Positions 45,044 through 60,000 of a stretch of DNA of 64,000 nt are shown here, in pieces (position 1 is the stretch's first letter; every line of letters starts with the position of its first letter). The DNA lies in contig OX465110.1 of assembly GCA_949987565.1 (NCBI GenBank), positions 16,904,394-16,968,393 on the forward strand, given 5' to 3'. Both the position numbers and the translations under genes were made by a program. The notes below the pieces were generated by a model. That model ran no database searches and had not been told where the DNA came from. It was given only the letters and a program-made list of their open reading frames with translations. Source of the stretch: Luidia sarsii. Its lineage: Eukaryota; Echinodermata; Asteroidea; Paxillosida; Luidiidae.

Positions 45044-48000
45044 ATGGCATTACACCAGGTATCTTTTCTGGTGTGGGTCCATCTCCTGGCAGTACTGCTG
45101 ATGAGCCCAATCGTTGTGGCCCGGGACCAGATACGTCCTGATCTCCTCAAGGACGCCCTCTACCAGTCCAAATCGATCCCTCGCCGGGATCTACGACTCG
45201 CCGAGAGTTACAACGTTTCCTCGGCCTGCAGAACGGAAATCGACAAGCTCCTACACACTAACCCCAAAACCCTCATGGCTGACATTGAAGCAGGTAAGTT
45301 TTTGCCTCAGAGAAAGGTGCACCTAGGATACCTTTCTCAAAGAAGTAGAGGGCCTGACATTTTGATCCAAGCAGGCCCTTTCTAAAAGGCAGTTATTACT
45401 CGAATTACTCTTCTCAAACAGATGAAGGGAAATACTGCAAAGGGAATTGGACTGAGACTTGAACTCAGGATTTCCAGTTTTGATTACCAGTGCTCAAAAG
45501 CCGCATTTCCACTGGACTCAAATTTAACCGAGACGATGGTTAAATTTCCAATGGTCAAATTTGACTGTCGTTCCCACTTGGACTTCTGAGTCGGTCAATT
45601 TTACCGAGACGATGGTTAAAGTAACCGAGCTGCATGCACACAGTGCATATGTACATGTGTGTGTACGGCAAGCCACGTTTTACCGAGTGGTGCCTTTCCA
45701 CTGAACTAATCAGCTCGCTTAAACTTACCTGGGGTTGATTTCACCAAACCCATCGCAACTTACGACCAATCGCAAGACGATGAGCATTGCGCAGAAACTA
45801 TACGGCCCATCACAACTTACGATGGGTTATCCATTGTAAGTTGAGTCACGATGCATCGCAAGGCTTTGTTAAATCCACCCCTGGTCACTTTTACTGGGCA
45901 GAGGTTGGCCGGTAAAAGTAACCATTTGGCTTGGTTGAAGTAACCAAGAGGAAATTTAACTGGGCCGTTTCCAATGGACTTAAAATGGGAAAAGTCACCA
46001 TCGTAAGTAACCAAAAGTCCAATGGAAACGCGGCTTTCCCCAATTTATTTTGGGGGGGGGGGTGGTGGTACAGTGTAGTTCTTTTGAGGAGGCAAATCTT
46101 TAGATTTTTTTCAAACTTCACACTTCATTATGAAGGTCACAGTTTAACAAGGGCTTGTGGTAATGCCATGTGAAAATTACCTTTCAGACCTCTTTCAAGA
46201 TGGAGTGAAAAAGTGCCAGTAACGACTGGCTAAAATCCAGCTGCCGTCAATGAACATTCTTTTTAACGATGTGACTCTTGAAAAAACTTTTTGTATGAAG
46301 TATCTCGGTGTTTACATAGATCCAAATCTCGAATGGACTGAACACCTATATTTGATCAGCTCCACAATATCCAAGCGCATCGGTGTCCTTCGGTGTCTTC
46401 CCACAAAAACGTTGAATCTTATTGTTAAGTGAATTATTTTCCCCCTTTTTGATTACTGTGATATTGTTTGGACCAACGCTGCCAAAACGCATATTCAACA
46501 TATTGACCGTTGACAAACTTCTCAACAGGGCAGGACGAATTATTTTAAATGCTCCATATAGAACACCCACTAGGGACATATTTAATCGCCTGGGCTGGAA
46601 AAGTACATGAAAGAAGAGAATTACATCTTAACACAATGGTTTATAAATGCTTAGCAGGTTTGGTTCCAACTTATCTTTAAAAGGTCAATTTTACTAGGGT
46701 CAACGAATATCACTCACATCGCGCAAGATCAAGCACTAATGGGAATGTTGTACTGTACCACCACTTCCCAGTTAACCAAAGCTGGTAGAAATACCACTCA
46801 ATATCGTGGTGCTCAAGCCTGGAATAACATTCCAGCTGGGTTACAAAATCCTTTTCCCAGTCCAAAGTCCATCAGTCCAAAGCTTTGTTAACAAATTTTA
46901 ACTATTGTATGCAATGTAATTCTTTAAAATGTAAAATCTTTAAGTGTTTTTAAATGTGTTTTTATTAAGCTGTATGTTCTTAATATGTTACTGGGACCCA
47001 TGGGAGATCAGTGCTTTGCAAACACTGAATGGGACACCCAGTCTAAAGAAGAAATAAATAAATAAATAAATAAATAAACTCGGGCGGGATTCGAACCCGC
47101 GACTCCCGCTTTCTTGTATACAGACGTCTTAACCACTTGACCACCGAGCTGGTTGAGGTCATGTGGTGGATTCAAATAATGTATAGCGGCGGGTACCACG
47201 TTGCATCATAGATATAACATGATGTTTGCGTCGAGGAGAATGTAATTCAATGAGGTTTTGCCCTTGCTCAACGTGATAAACACTGTATTTCTGTATTTCT
47301 GTATTTCTGTATTTCTGTATTTCTGTAAAACTGTATTTCAGGCAGCTCGGGAGGGATTCGAACCTGCAACTCCTGCTTTCTAGCATTCTAGTATGGATGT
47401 CTTAGCCACTTGACCACCGAGCTGGTGGAGGTTGTGTGGTGGATTCAAATATTGTAGGCTATAGCGGCGGGTATCGAAATAGGGCAAATCGGGCAAAGCA
47501 CTGAGCACTCGGTGTTTATCACGTCGAGCAGGGCAAACCCTCATTGAATTGCATTCTGTAGGCCTATTTGACCACACCAACTTGACATTCCTACTTCCTA
47601 GACATTGGAGTGATGGCCTCCATCCAGTGTCATCAGGTGACCCCAATGGTAGCCACCTCCCCCCCCCCACACACACACGAACACACTCTTTGACCATTAC
47701 ATCAGCCCCCTTGCTCTGAGAAACGATATCACAAACGATGTCTGTTCAGAATGAGGAATTGTCTAGGTACAGTTTCAGTCTAGATACAGAGAGGATGATG
47801 TCACAAAGTAAATTTACTCTGTGACATAAATCAAATTTAAGGTTTACTTTAAATAGTGGGACTGTATGTGTGTACATGTAATACTGTCTTGAAGGCATGA
47901 CTCATTGAGTCCACATTCTACAGAAATGTCTGTGAAGTGCTGTGCAAATCAATCTCAACCAAGAGGTGGAACAAATAGGCCCTACCCCCTTTTTTTCAGA

Positions 48001-51000
48001 AAAGGCGAAGACTAGCTCACTTACACTAGTACCGTATTTAAAAAAAACGAAAAAAGGGCCGGCTACATGTACCTCAGATGGTAAGAGGCTAAAGCCGCTT
48101 TTCCACCAGTTGGACATATATCTTGGACAAAGTAAAGTTAAATTTCCTCTTGGTTACTTTATAACCGAGCGGAATGGTTACTTTTACCGGCCATCCTCTG
48201 CCCAGTAAAAGTGACCAGGTAAGTTTAACCGAGACGATTAGTCCAGTGGAAATGCACCACTCAGTAAAACGCGACTCGGGGAAAAATGTACTGGTACATG
48301 TACATGCACTGTGCACAACATCTGCTTCGTGTCGCGCGCTAAATGTACACACGTATACTACTGGTACATGTACATATGTACATGCATGTTGTGTATCAGG
48401 CTGACACTTGACCCTCATGAGCCATTAAATTGCTAGCTCGTGAGCTCGGTTACTTTAGCCATCGTCTCATTTAAATTGACCGACTCAAAAGTCCAGGTGG
48501 GAACAATGGTCAAATTTGATAATTAGAAATTTGACCATCGTCTCAGTTAAATTTGAGTCCAGTGGAAATGCGGCTTTTGAGCACTGGTAATCAAAACTGG
48601 AAATCCTGAGTTCAAGTCTCAGTCCAATTCCCTTTGCAGTATTTCCCTTTATCTGTTTGAGAAGAGTAATTCCAGTAATAACTACCTTTCAGAAAGGGCC
48701 TACTTGGATCAAAATGTCAGGCCCTCTACTTCTTTGAGAAAGGTATCCTAGGTGGACCTTTCTCAAAGGCAAAATGTTTCTGTCTGCTGTGAAAAGGGTT
48801 CCACATTCCACAAGGATTGAAACATCGGCCCTTCCACTTTTTGAGAAAAGTAATCACCTGTGATGAACAATAACAAATTCTCATATAGGCCTATCCAAAT
48901 TTAGGAGGGTCTGACATTTTTATCCTAGTAGGACCTTTCTCAAAGACATTCATTCTGACTTTGAGAAAGGTCCTCCCAGGATCGAAACATCAGCCCTTCC
49001 TAATGCTTGATATACATGTACCGGTATTAGGTCACTTTAGCTTAGTGTTAGTGACTAAGCAGTTTGCATTTTTTTAACAGTAGGCCTACAGCCTACATGT
49101 ACATGTATATTACCAAAACAATTCTGTTTGCAACTGCAAGCATGTAGATTGTACATGTACCTTTTTTTTTAATAAAAGCAGAGCTGGGATTGGTCATTGC
49201 TCAAGAGTCTCTGCTTTTCCCATTGGCTATCTATTGCAAACATTTACATGTGATCTGCATCTTGATTGCAGTATCTTCTTTCCTAATATGGCTATGTTGC
49301 GTTTCCTCACAGTCACAGGCAGATCAATAAAGTCAATTACCCTTAGTCATGTTAGTACGATAGCTGAAGGGTTGTTTTCAAAATGACAGAGTCATGCTCT
49401 GAGATATTGTTCCATGGGTTGGGGTTCAATGTTCAATACTTGCCATGTTTACTGTCCTTGAAACACAGTAGGCACAGAATTAAACCAACTGGGACAGTTA
49501 CCATGGTTACATGTACGATCGTGATACCATAATGTTATCAACTGAGGATGGTGCAAATGATTACTCCGGGATTTGTTATCTGTGCCAAATCACCCCTTGC
49601 CCTTCCATACATCATGGAGGAAGGAAAATACATTTTTTCCTCCATGCATGCATGTTCAGATCATTCTTCATAATTTTGCTTTTGACTTTGTGAGGAAGGT
49701 TTTGCTCACTCAATTTCAGTACTCTTACCCTCATGGCTATGTAGTACATTGTGTAATGCCATAAATTCTTTAAACATAAAAACATAAATAAAACATGCAT
49801 ATGTACATGGTTGGGTTTCATTATCAGTAATAAATAGGTGTTCAGACAGGTTTGTTCTCCATGAAACAAAAATGTGAAGGGCCAACTGACCGAAAAATGA
49901 CTTCTATGGTATGTGGAATGAAATGAGATCTTGTAATTTTTAGTAAATAAATTGTGAGGTTCTGCTTCTCAAATACTCTCAAGAAAGGGTGGTAGTCAGA
50001 AGAATTTATCCATTAACTGCCATATTTATATCCCCCAAAAAGAAGTGCCTGGCATTTTTATCCCAGCAGGACCTTTCTCACATTACAGTTGACGTATTTG
50101 TAATAAAGGTTTGAAAGTTTGCACAGTTGTACCAAGTGGAAGATTTTCATATATTAATTTTTTTTTTTTTTCCCCTTTTTTTTCCTGCTCAGCACTGGAT
50201 GCTTTTGGCAAACCTCCCGCTGGTATCCTGCAGGGAACCTTTGCTTGGCTGGGGCACTACGACGAGTGCATGGCCATCGATGGTTTCAACTACTGCCTGG
50301 CGGACATCGCTGTGAATTCATCATTGCTTGGCAATGTAAGCTACAGACGAGATGTCAGATTGGTCACGATGAATGAGTCTAGAATAAAGTTCAATGAGGT
50401 TTTGCCCTTGCTCGACGTGATAAACACTAAATGCTCAGTGCTTTGCCCGATGCCTTTCAATGTTTTTTTCAGGCAGCTCGGGCGGGATTAGAACCCGCGA
50501 CTCCTGCTTTCTAGTGCAGACGTCTTAACCACTTGACCACCGAGCTGGTCGAGGTCGTGTGGTGGATTTGAATATTATACAGCGGCGTGTATCGCGTTGC
50601 ATCACATACATACCGGTAACATGATGCTTTGCGTCAAGGAGAATGTAATTGAATGAGGTTTTGCCCTCGCTCGACATGATAAACACTAAATTCTCAGTGC
50701 TTTGCCCGATGCCTGATAAAAAAAATTCAGGCAGCTTGTGCGGGATTTGAACCTGTGGCTCCAGATTTGTCAGATTTGAGTCCACCGAGTGAGCTTTGAC
50801 TTGCCAATCACTTGTTCACTGCAGCCCAGTGGAAAAAAAATACAAATAAAGCTAAGCATTGCTTAGTTTTCTGGGGCCAATTGCACAGAGCCGCTTAAGC
50901 GCAAATCTGTGCTGAAGCACAAGAAGTCATGAGCCACAGGATTCCCTTACCTACCCAAACATCACTAATGTTTTATGCTAAGCAAAGAAGAGGGAAATAC

Positions 51001-54000
51001 AAGTCAAAATTGACATAACATGTACATAATGTTGAATTGTTAAGCTACTGAATCTCACCCTTCCCCCCCCCCCAAGGCATCGGCGTTTGGTAGCCTGCCA
51101 CAGATCGACTTACGGTGGGGAATTTGTCCACCGGCCGACTGCAATGAAGAGGATGTCTTTGCAGTCTTGAAGCATCTCCTGGGTAGGTGCAGTTGTCTTA
51201 TTTACAAATGAGGCAGAGCGGTCATCACAGCAACCTCATTATCAGGCATGCAACTTGTCCGCGGATCCGCGGATTCCCGCGTTTTATTTAATTGGGCCAT
51301 TTAAAAAAATAATAATAATAATAATTTTTTTTTTTTTTTTTTTTTTTTAAATCAAAGTCATAAGTTGTCACAAACTACTCAGAATGCACAACAGAGCATC
51401 TAGAATCCAAATTTTTCCCGGGCCCTTAAGCAGGCCCCAAACCACACACCGTAAGGGCTTCGTGCTTCGCGCTCGCTGTTTCATTCGGACATTTTCCTCT
51501 TTTTTTACAATTCAAGAGTTGCATGCCTGCATTATATTCAAGTAGTGAAAGTGATGGCCAGCTCCACGTACATGTCTATAGATCATTGCAAAGAGATGCT
51601 CCATGATATTTATCTGATCCCTTAACCCTAACCATGACCAAGCTTCCTATGACTTTTGTTATTTTGATAACTCTTGATGAACTGGGCAAAAGGGCCGGGG
51701 ACCATTTCAAAGTCATAAGCCCTGTCCGCACTGGACTTAATTTGGGTCAACTAACCGAGCAAATGGGTAGCTTGACCATTTTAAGTCCAGTGCGGACAGC
51801 CCGGGAAGTTTTCCTTCCAGGTAACTTACCCGACTCGAACGGGTAGTTTAACCGACCGACTTCTGCCCGGTTAAATTGACCAGGTCAGTTCAACCGAGTC
51901 GTAAAGTCCAATCCGGACACAACGTCTCGGTAAACGACTTTGTTAAAAAAACACATCCGGCGCCCTGCATGTTATGTTACTTTATGCAAGACTCGTGCGG
52001 GCGCGGGGTAACAACGTGTTTGTGTACCTACAGTACATACATGTACATGTACATGAGTTGGTTAGGTTTACCGATCGTCTTGGTTAGTTTACCCAAGTCG
52101 ATAGTCGAAGATTTAGCCATTGGACATGCTGGAATGTTTCCCAAGGACTCGGTAAAAAATAAGTCCGTTGGGGACACCGCTATACTTAGGCCCCACACAC
52201 TCCCTTCTTGACTGGTCACCATAAATTCATTACAGGTACTACATTAAAAAACAAACAGCTGAAAAGCCATCGTTTCGTTGTGAGTGCTTTATTACTTTGG
52301 GAAAATGCACTTTATAAAATTAATGCAGATGTACCCGGTAATGTAAACAAAAGCATGCTTTTCATGGTGAAGCTCTAGGAGCTCTATGAAATTGACCCCA
52401 TCGCCGCTCATAGATTGTCGTTGCTTTCTTTGTCTACCAAGATGCGACTGCGGTCTTGGGCTCGCTGAAGTCAAGTTCCAGTGCCGTTTCGGCTGCAGGA
52501 GTCATCTGCACCAAGACTCCCCCCATCCCCTACAGCGCCGGCTTCATATGTGCCGTGTAAGTGTTCCCCTCCATTCACATTCAAGCTGGACTTCCAACCA
52601 GGGCCAAATTCCAAAGCCTGGGCCTCTTGGGCTAACTTCTTTGTGCCCGAACCTTCGAATTCGGAGGGCCGTTGGTGTTGCTAATGCAAAGTGGTTAACT
52701 TTAATGTAAGTGGCTGCACCACCTGAGCTATCTAGACTTGAGGAAGGGCCCTTTCCAAAATGATAGGCAACAGTCTTTCCTGGGTGAGTGTTGATTTAAC
52801 TATCAATTGCCAGGGATCACACCCTCCCATTTTCATTCCGATGTAATTGCAACATCGAGTCGAAAGCCCACCTACAGTAGTTCGGGGATCACACAGAGTG
52901 AATGCAGCCTTTGAATCTGACTGTTGATCTTTTGGTCTTTCTGTTGAAATCCTTGGCTTATGGCTGCCTGCCCATGGATGACTCAGAGATGATATTAAAG
53001 ATAAAGCGAGTCTTATCAGTTTGTTTGCTTTTTATTTCTGTCAATGATCTTTCAGAGTTTGATACAAATTTGAGGCCTTGTGCTGTTGGTAGATACATTA
53101 GCTCCCAAAAGATTTTCAATCAGTTGCCAAGTTTGTTTAATTTTTAAGCTGCATTGCTCTTGTCTTTGTATCAATTAGTGACCCGCTTATCAGTGATTCA
53201 GGAATATTTACATGAATTTACAATTCAAATGCAATGTTCCGAACGAAATTTATGATTCAGTTTTTTTATTTCGATTTAATTCGAGTACCCAGTGTTCCAA
53301 TTCCAGCAGTAAATTTCTCAGTGGCAGAATGATTTTTGCCTTTGAGAAATGTCAGACTGTCTTAACGTGACGATTTGGGTCGTACAATTAAGCAGTAAGC
53401 AGTTTGTGTATGTACAGTCAGTTTGCAGATTTTGGACACAGGAAAGGAAATCTGGAAAAAATAGCTTTTGTCGTGTTACGGTATGCTTTTTGCTTTCTGA
53501 AGCAAGAGCAGGTTGCTTGAGTAGTTGAGTTGTCAGTGTCCTTTAAAAACAACTTTGAAAATGCCTTCAGTTAACAGATACCGGGTAGCAAAACAACATA
53601 CCCGTTAAGTCAAAACTTGGTGATTCTTATGTGGTTGGATGGTTATGGGCCTTGATGCCTATCCTGCAAGCACCAAACGTTTGGTTCACTGAAAAGTGAT
53701 ATCCTTCTACACCCATGTATAGGGATAGGAAAAGGTCAAACTGGTATTTGCTTGGGTGACAAAAGGATGGGTGTCATGCAGAGGTCAACACAGTGCAACC
53801 ATGGTGACTCGTTCACACTTTGCCAGAGCTTTGCTGCCATCTGCATACAATACTGTACTTGTAGTAAAACGTTTAAAGAATTTGGGGTTCAGGAAATGAA
53901 AATAATGACAATGCCAGCTCTCACTGGTACAGTATGTGTACATGTATATGAGGCAGCAAAGCAACCAGCCGCTGTACAATATATTACTACGACTACCACA

Positions 54001-57000
54001 GTGACTCGTTCGCACTTTGCCAGAGAAGCATGAGGCAGCAGAGTAGCCATCCACTCTGTACTGCTCTCATTGTTGAATTTGGATGAATTTATAATGAAAA
54101 CAAGATGTGGGCCTGACGTTTCGATCCTAGCAGGACCTTTCTCCCTCTGCCTTTGAGAAAGGTCCTGCTAGGATCGAAACGTCAGGCCCACTAAATTTTA
54201 AGATTTACATTTTGGTAATTTTAGTCAGTAAGCAGTTTGCAACATTTTTGTATATCACCTGAAAACAAGATGTGTTTACATGTGCACTAAATAAAGAGTA
54301 CAATGATTGGGCTCCCACAAAGGTAGCGTAAACCTGCGTTAGAGAATATACAGCTGTAGTGTGACTGTGGCTGGAGGTGAATTGCGGCAGTATATTGGGG
54401 AAGCATTTTTGAGAAAATCAACGATCTATTGAGATGAGTTATGCTGAGTCAGCATGAGAAAATCCATTCATTCATTCAGATGAATGCACAAATTTAATTC
54501 GGTCACAACACCATGTACATACCGTATGTACACTGTATGTTGGCCAGCTTTTCAAGGCTGTATGCCTACCGTTCAGCTAGTGATTATGTTGTGTGTTGTG
54601 GGTTGGCATTGAAAACACAGATTTCACAGTAGGAGCTGTGCATTGTGTTTTGCCGTACAGTATCCGTGCTCCATACATTGTGTTGTTTTTTTTACTGTAC
54701 AGTGTACAGTGTTAGATTTATGCTAAAACTTGCATTCTAAAGAAATGCCTTAGAGCACATATTATTACAGAATGGGGTTGCAACCTGCTTACTGACTAAA
54801 TTGACCAAAATGCAAATTTCAAAACAGAATTTTCCAATCCTAGCAGGACCTTCCTCAAAGGCAGAACTGTCTTTGAGGAAAGTCTGTCTGGCCTTTAGTT
54901 AAAACAGCATTGCCTATTTAAATAGAAGATTTTGCACCTATGCTGGAAATCTCTTTGACAGGGTTTTGACCTCAAGTATATTTTTCAACCTGTGTGGTTG
55001 GCCAGGATTGACTGGATTGGTGAATGTAATTCAAAGAAATACAAAAATGTTGCAAACTGCTTTTAACATAGAGTTAGATGACCAAAATGCAAATCTATAC
55101 AAATGTACAGGGCCTGACATCCTGATCGTGGCAGGTCATTTCCTCAAAGGCAGACTTCTGCCTGTGTGAACTGGTTCCTGCTAGGATTGCACCACCAGGC
55201 CCAGTGTTAGTCAGGGAACTAGACTTTGCAGAGGAATGCAAACTGGTCTGATTTGAGCAGTTGCCATTTGTTTTCGTTTGCCTTTTTTAGCATCGTCTGT
55301 GGCCTCCTGGCCTTCCTAATGGTATTTGGCGCCCTCTATGACGAGTACCGGAAGCTGGCGGCCAAATATCGCCGGGGTGGACTGGACTTTGCCGTACCAT
55401 GGAGGCTACTGGACGACGGGACGGATGAAGACGACGATGATCTGTTGATTGCGGATGCCGGGGTCAGGCCTAGCACCGGCGCCATCAGATTATCCTCCCA
55501 GAAAGAGAGTGAGTGAATACCACTACATGTACATCAACTCCTACTCACCAATCTGTCACACAACCTGCTGGGTCTTCCCCCCCCCCCCCTCCCCAACTGC
55601 ATGTCATTGGAAAGGTACAGAGACGGCAACTGCAATGGATTATCTGTGGTTGTGACACACTCTGTGAAAATGTGACCTGGTATGGCATAATGAGGATTCT
55701 CGTCCAAATTTGAGTTTTCCTGCCACTGCAATGATTACTTCTTTAATAGCTTTCCAATGATATCAAAATGATTTCCATACATTGGTGAAAAATAAAGTTA
55801 CAAGTTCCAATAAAGTTCCAAATTTGAGTTTTCCTGCCACTGCAATGATTACTTCTTTAATAGCTTTCCAATGATATCAAAAATGATTTCCATACATTGG
55901 TAAACAAATAAAGTTACAACGCGAGAAATATGATGAGGCAAGGCTCAGTCACTGGTTAAAAGTTTCAAGGCTCATTTGATTTGTGATTCTGTGGCATCTT
56001 TCCCTTGTGGTCTCCGCCTCTGCCTGTAGGCTTGGTGGTCCGTCTTCTCATGTGCTTTGCCCTGAATCGTAACCTGGCCAAGCTGCTGGACACCAAGCAA
56101 GGGGACTCCAGCCTGCGCTCACTCAACGGGATCCGAGTGATCAGCATGTCCTGGGTGATCCTGGGGCACACGCTGCTCTTCGGCCCCTCTCTGAATGCGG
56201 CAGGTAAGGAGGAGACGTGCATCCGCCCCCTCCACCGGTATCCGGTCACATTTTCCCACTCACATTTTCCTCGGTTCTTTCACAAATCGTTTACTGGCGT
56301 CTTCGCCGGCCACTTGATGCATGTGCACTGTGACTCTGGTGTCCACCGTACAACCTCAGCCCAGTGGTGAAATGGGTAAGGTGTCTGCACTAGAAAGCAG
56401 GTCGCAGGTTTGAATCCTATCTGAGCTGCCCGTGCGGTGTTTGTGTTTTAGTGTGGTTATTTTTCAAACAGGCAGTTGAGCATTGCACCGAGCCCACAGT
56501 GCTGTAACAGGATTTACAACCGCCGCTATACGCCATGCTAATCCGCCACACATCCTTCACCAGCTTGGTGGTCAAGTGGTTAAGATGTTTGCAGATGTTT
56601 GTTTGAGTCGCAGGTTCGAATCCCGCCCAAGCTGCCTGACATGTTTTTCATCAGGCATTGGGCAAAGCACTGAGAACTCGATGTTTATCACGTCGAGCAA
56701 GGCAAACCTCTATGAATTTCATTTGTTGTTTGCATCTGAATTAAAAAATTGGGGCTGTGGTCCTTGGACATACACTGCAGTAAAGGGTTGAATGCTTCTA
56801 ACTAGCGCCCCCACCCAAACAAAGACACTGTATTCGACTCTTTGAGAAGGCCATTGCTTGATTACAGACTGGATAGCTCAAGTTGTACATTTACATGTAT
56901 GAGTAGTGGAACCTTAAACCAGAGATTCAGGTTTCAAATCCTTGCCCAGTCAAAGTGCCTTTGGTCGTCAATGAATTGAATCTCGCACCGAGTTTGTTTT

Positions 57001-60000
57001 GGGACAGCCCCTTTCAAATGTCCACAGAGAATGGCTGTTTACTTTATCAACTAGCAATTTAAGCATGGGGTCTTGGCATAAGACATCCAAGTGGTTAACT
57101 GTGGCCTTGTACCATTGCATCTGTGAAGTCACGATTAAATATGTGCACCTTAATTTGTATTTTTTATTTTTACAGATAATTTACTGACCCTTCTTGATTG
57201 GGTGCAGAACCATTTTGGCTCTCAGGCAGTTGCTAATGCCTTCTTCTCTGTAGACTCCTTCTTTTTCTTGAGGTATGGATAAAAAGATGCATTGTTGGAT
57301 AAATTGGATTACCAAAGAAGAAATTCCACAAAGCAATCATTTACACACTCCGCTTGGCAAATGATTGTGATTATGTTAAAAAGTCGCACTAACAGTTGAA
57401 ATTTGAATTTGAATCATAATTCAGAGGATTTTTTGGGGCCAGTGCAAACAGCCCTAGTATCACACTCATGAAATGGTTTGCTTATTATGATTTGCTTTTG
57501 TATTCCTTTTGCAGTGGATTCCTAGTAGCCTATATTTCCTTTGGTCGCTTCCGCGAGCTGGATTCTGTCAAGAAGTGGGGATTGTTCTATTTCCACCGCT
57601 ACTGGAGGTAAGTGCAACTGAAAGAAGATTATGATTTGCCATCGGCAAGAGTGTAATTTAATGAGCATTTGTCCTTCACCAATGTGTGTAATATGTATTT
57701 TCCATGCTTTGTAGGGTTTGAGGTTTCCAGTGCTGGCCTATTGTCCAAATGATAGTTGGAATAGACCAATTGTGCGACCACTGTTTACACGCCATCACGT
57801 GACTTACAGTGGGTATTTTTATTCATCCCGTTTGCCACAGAGCAGCTATGGAAACATACACATGAGAATGTGAACAATACGGTTGTCTTCTTTGCTCTTT
57901 TCCACTCCTATCCTGGACCAAATGAGATGGAAAAAAAATACCCACTATAAGTCACGTGATGGGATGTAAACATTGGTCGTGCAATCGGTCTATTGTCTTG
58001 GGCCAGTTGGAGACTCTGAGAGGGACAGGATAGGAACTATGGCTACAATATTTTCCTCTTTATTTTTTTCTCTTGCAGGCTGACTCCCCTGTTTGCCTTC
58101 ACCATTCTCGTCTACATGTACATCCCTCAGTTCTTTGGGGAGGGCCCCCTTTGGCAGTCCGGCACATTCCGGCCTTTCTGCCCCAGCTACTGGTGGAGCT
58201 CCCTACTCTACATCAGCAACTTCTGGCCTTTGAATTTCTCCGAGGAGGTAAAAAGAGAGCGGAGAATAGTGTGTGGTGACACGCCCTCGTGATTTTCTCT
58301 TTTTTTTTGACCGTGTCGTAATGAGGTATTGCCTGTTGTCTCTGACCTGCAGTGCATTGCTTGGACCTGGTACCTGGCCAACGACATGCAATTCTTCATC
58401 ATCAGTCCGTTCCTGATGGCGCCCCTGTTCTAGTAAGCTCTCTCACTTAAATGCTCCAGCTGCCACCAGCTGCTCCCAGCTGCTGATGGTTTATTTTTCC
58501 CTCGCAGCCAAGGGCTGAATTATGGAAAACGATACAATCAGAAATTAACATAGAGTAAGAATGAAATTAACAAATGGGACATCAAAAAACTTACACATTT
58601 AGTTAATATAAAAAGGTACATGTGTTTGAAGGAGGAATAACTAAACTGTTGACCCAAAATTGGAAAAAGGGGGTGTAGTATGATGTGTTTGGACCATATT
58701 AGGAGTGAAGATACATGTATCAAGAGTTCTTCGTCCTCGGAAGCCCTTTTGCAACCGTGCAGGACCCAATTTCATAGAACCACTTAATTGAAATCCTGCA
58801 GAGCAGGAAAAGTGTAAAAAGGATTACGGTACAAACCACATTATGATGGGATTTCAATTGCTTTTTTTGTTTTACTTTGATAGCATAAAAATGGCTGATG
58901 TTAACCCAATGGTCTCTGGCATGTCTGGTTCAAGCCCCAGTGCAGTCAAATTGTCTTTGCTATTTTCAGAAATTATGTCAAGTTCGTAAGTCAGTTTTGC
59001 CTTTCTTCTTTTTGTTTGAATGTGATCAAGTTCCATTTTTGCCCTTGAGAAAAGTTCTGCTAGGATCGAAATGTCAGGCCCTCCTAAGTTTGAATATTAT
59101 CATTTTTGATTGAAATCTTTGGCAGCTTTCCTGTGCTTGGCTGGATAACGCTGTTTGCGACTCTCATTGCCTCGTTCATCACAACTGGCCTTATCATTGG
59201 CATCTACGACTTGCAAGTGTTGTTTGTAAACCAGTTGGCGTAAGTTGAGCATTTTGGACGATGTTGCAAGGCACATCTTGCTGGCTTTTTGCACTTGGAT
59301 TACTCTTACAGTCCTTTCTGAGGGGGTCCAAGCAATTCTTTAATCCAAGCAATGAAGCTGACAACCTGTCACCACACTGGGATGGGAATCTGAGTTTGTG
59401 GTTCAACTTACCAGAATCCAGCATACCAGCTATAAGGAGTGGGAGCTATAAGGGTGGGGGGGGTGGGGGTGGGGCTCCCAAAATTGATAACAGTGTTTGC
59501 TGAGATGGGTAGGGGAGGGAGTGGGGAACCAGTTATATCTGTGGGCGAAAGACCTTTTGGTAACTTGGTCAAAAGGTCTAAGCATGGTCTAAGGTAGCGA
59601 ATGTGGGTATGGAGGTTTTTCAGTCACATGCTTGTTGCTGGTCAGCATTCAATTCACGCTGATGTATACAGAGCATGCGTGCCTTTTAGTCATCAAATGT
59701 CCAATGGACATACCCAGATTCGATATTTGCATGTGCTTGGAACCGCAGATTTGGATGCTCCTGCAGACATGCTACATGTAATTAGCCTTCGCCGGTCAAT
59801 TGACGGCATGTGAAAAACCTCCATAAGCCAGGCACTCTATGCAGGGCGTCGTGGCTTTAGTCTTGAGTGGCTGTCTGAACAAAAAATAATGGCCCTGATG
59901 ATCACCAAGCTGTGACTTGTGGTCTGCTCATCTGCTCACCTAAGCGGATGTTGACGGCGTGTGACTCCCTTTTTTTCTCTCTCAACAGTGTCCCAACAAA

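Larger units (their letters stand above)
45305..48775. repeat. Large inverted duplication, arms about 700 bases, in NRF-6-like intron 1
   Basis: The left arm (about 45305-46037) and right arm (48091-48775) are reverse complements. They share, in mirrored order, a Penelope-terminal piece, a tRNA-like SINE piece (CTCAGGATTTCCAGTTTTGA), and a DNA transposon with ends AAAGCCGCATTTCCACTGG. The spacer of about 2 kb holds a LINE tail and SINEs. Confidence 0.75.
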
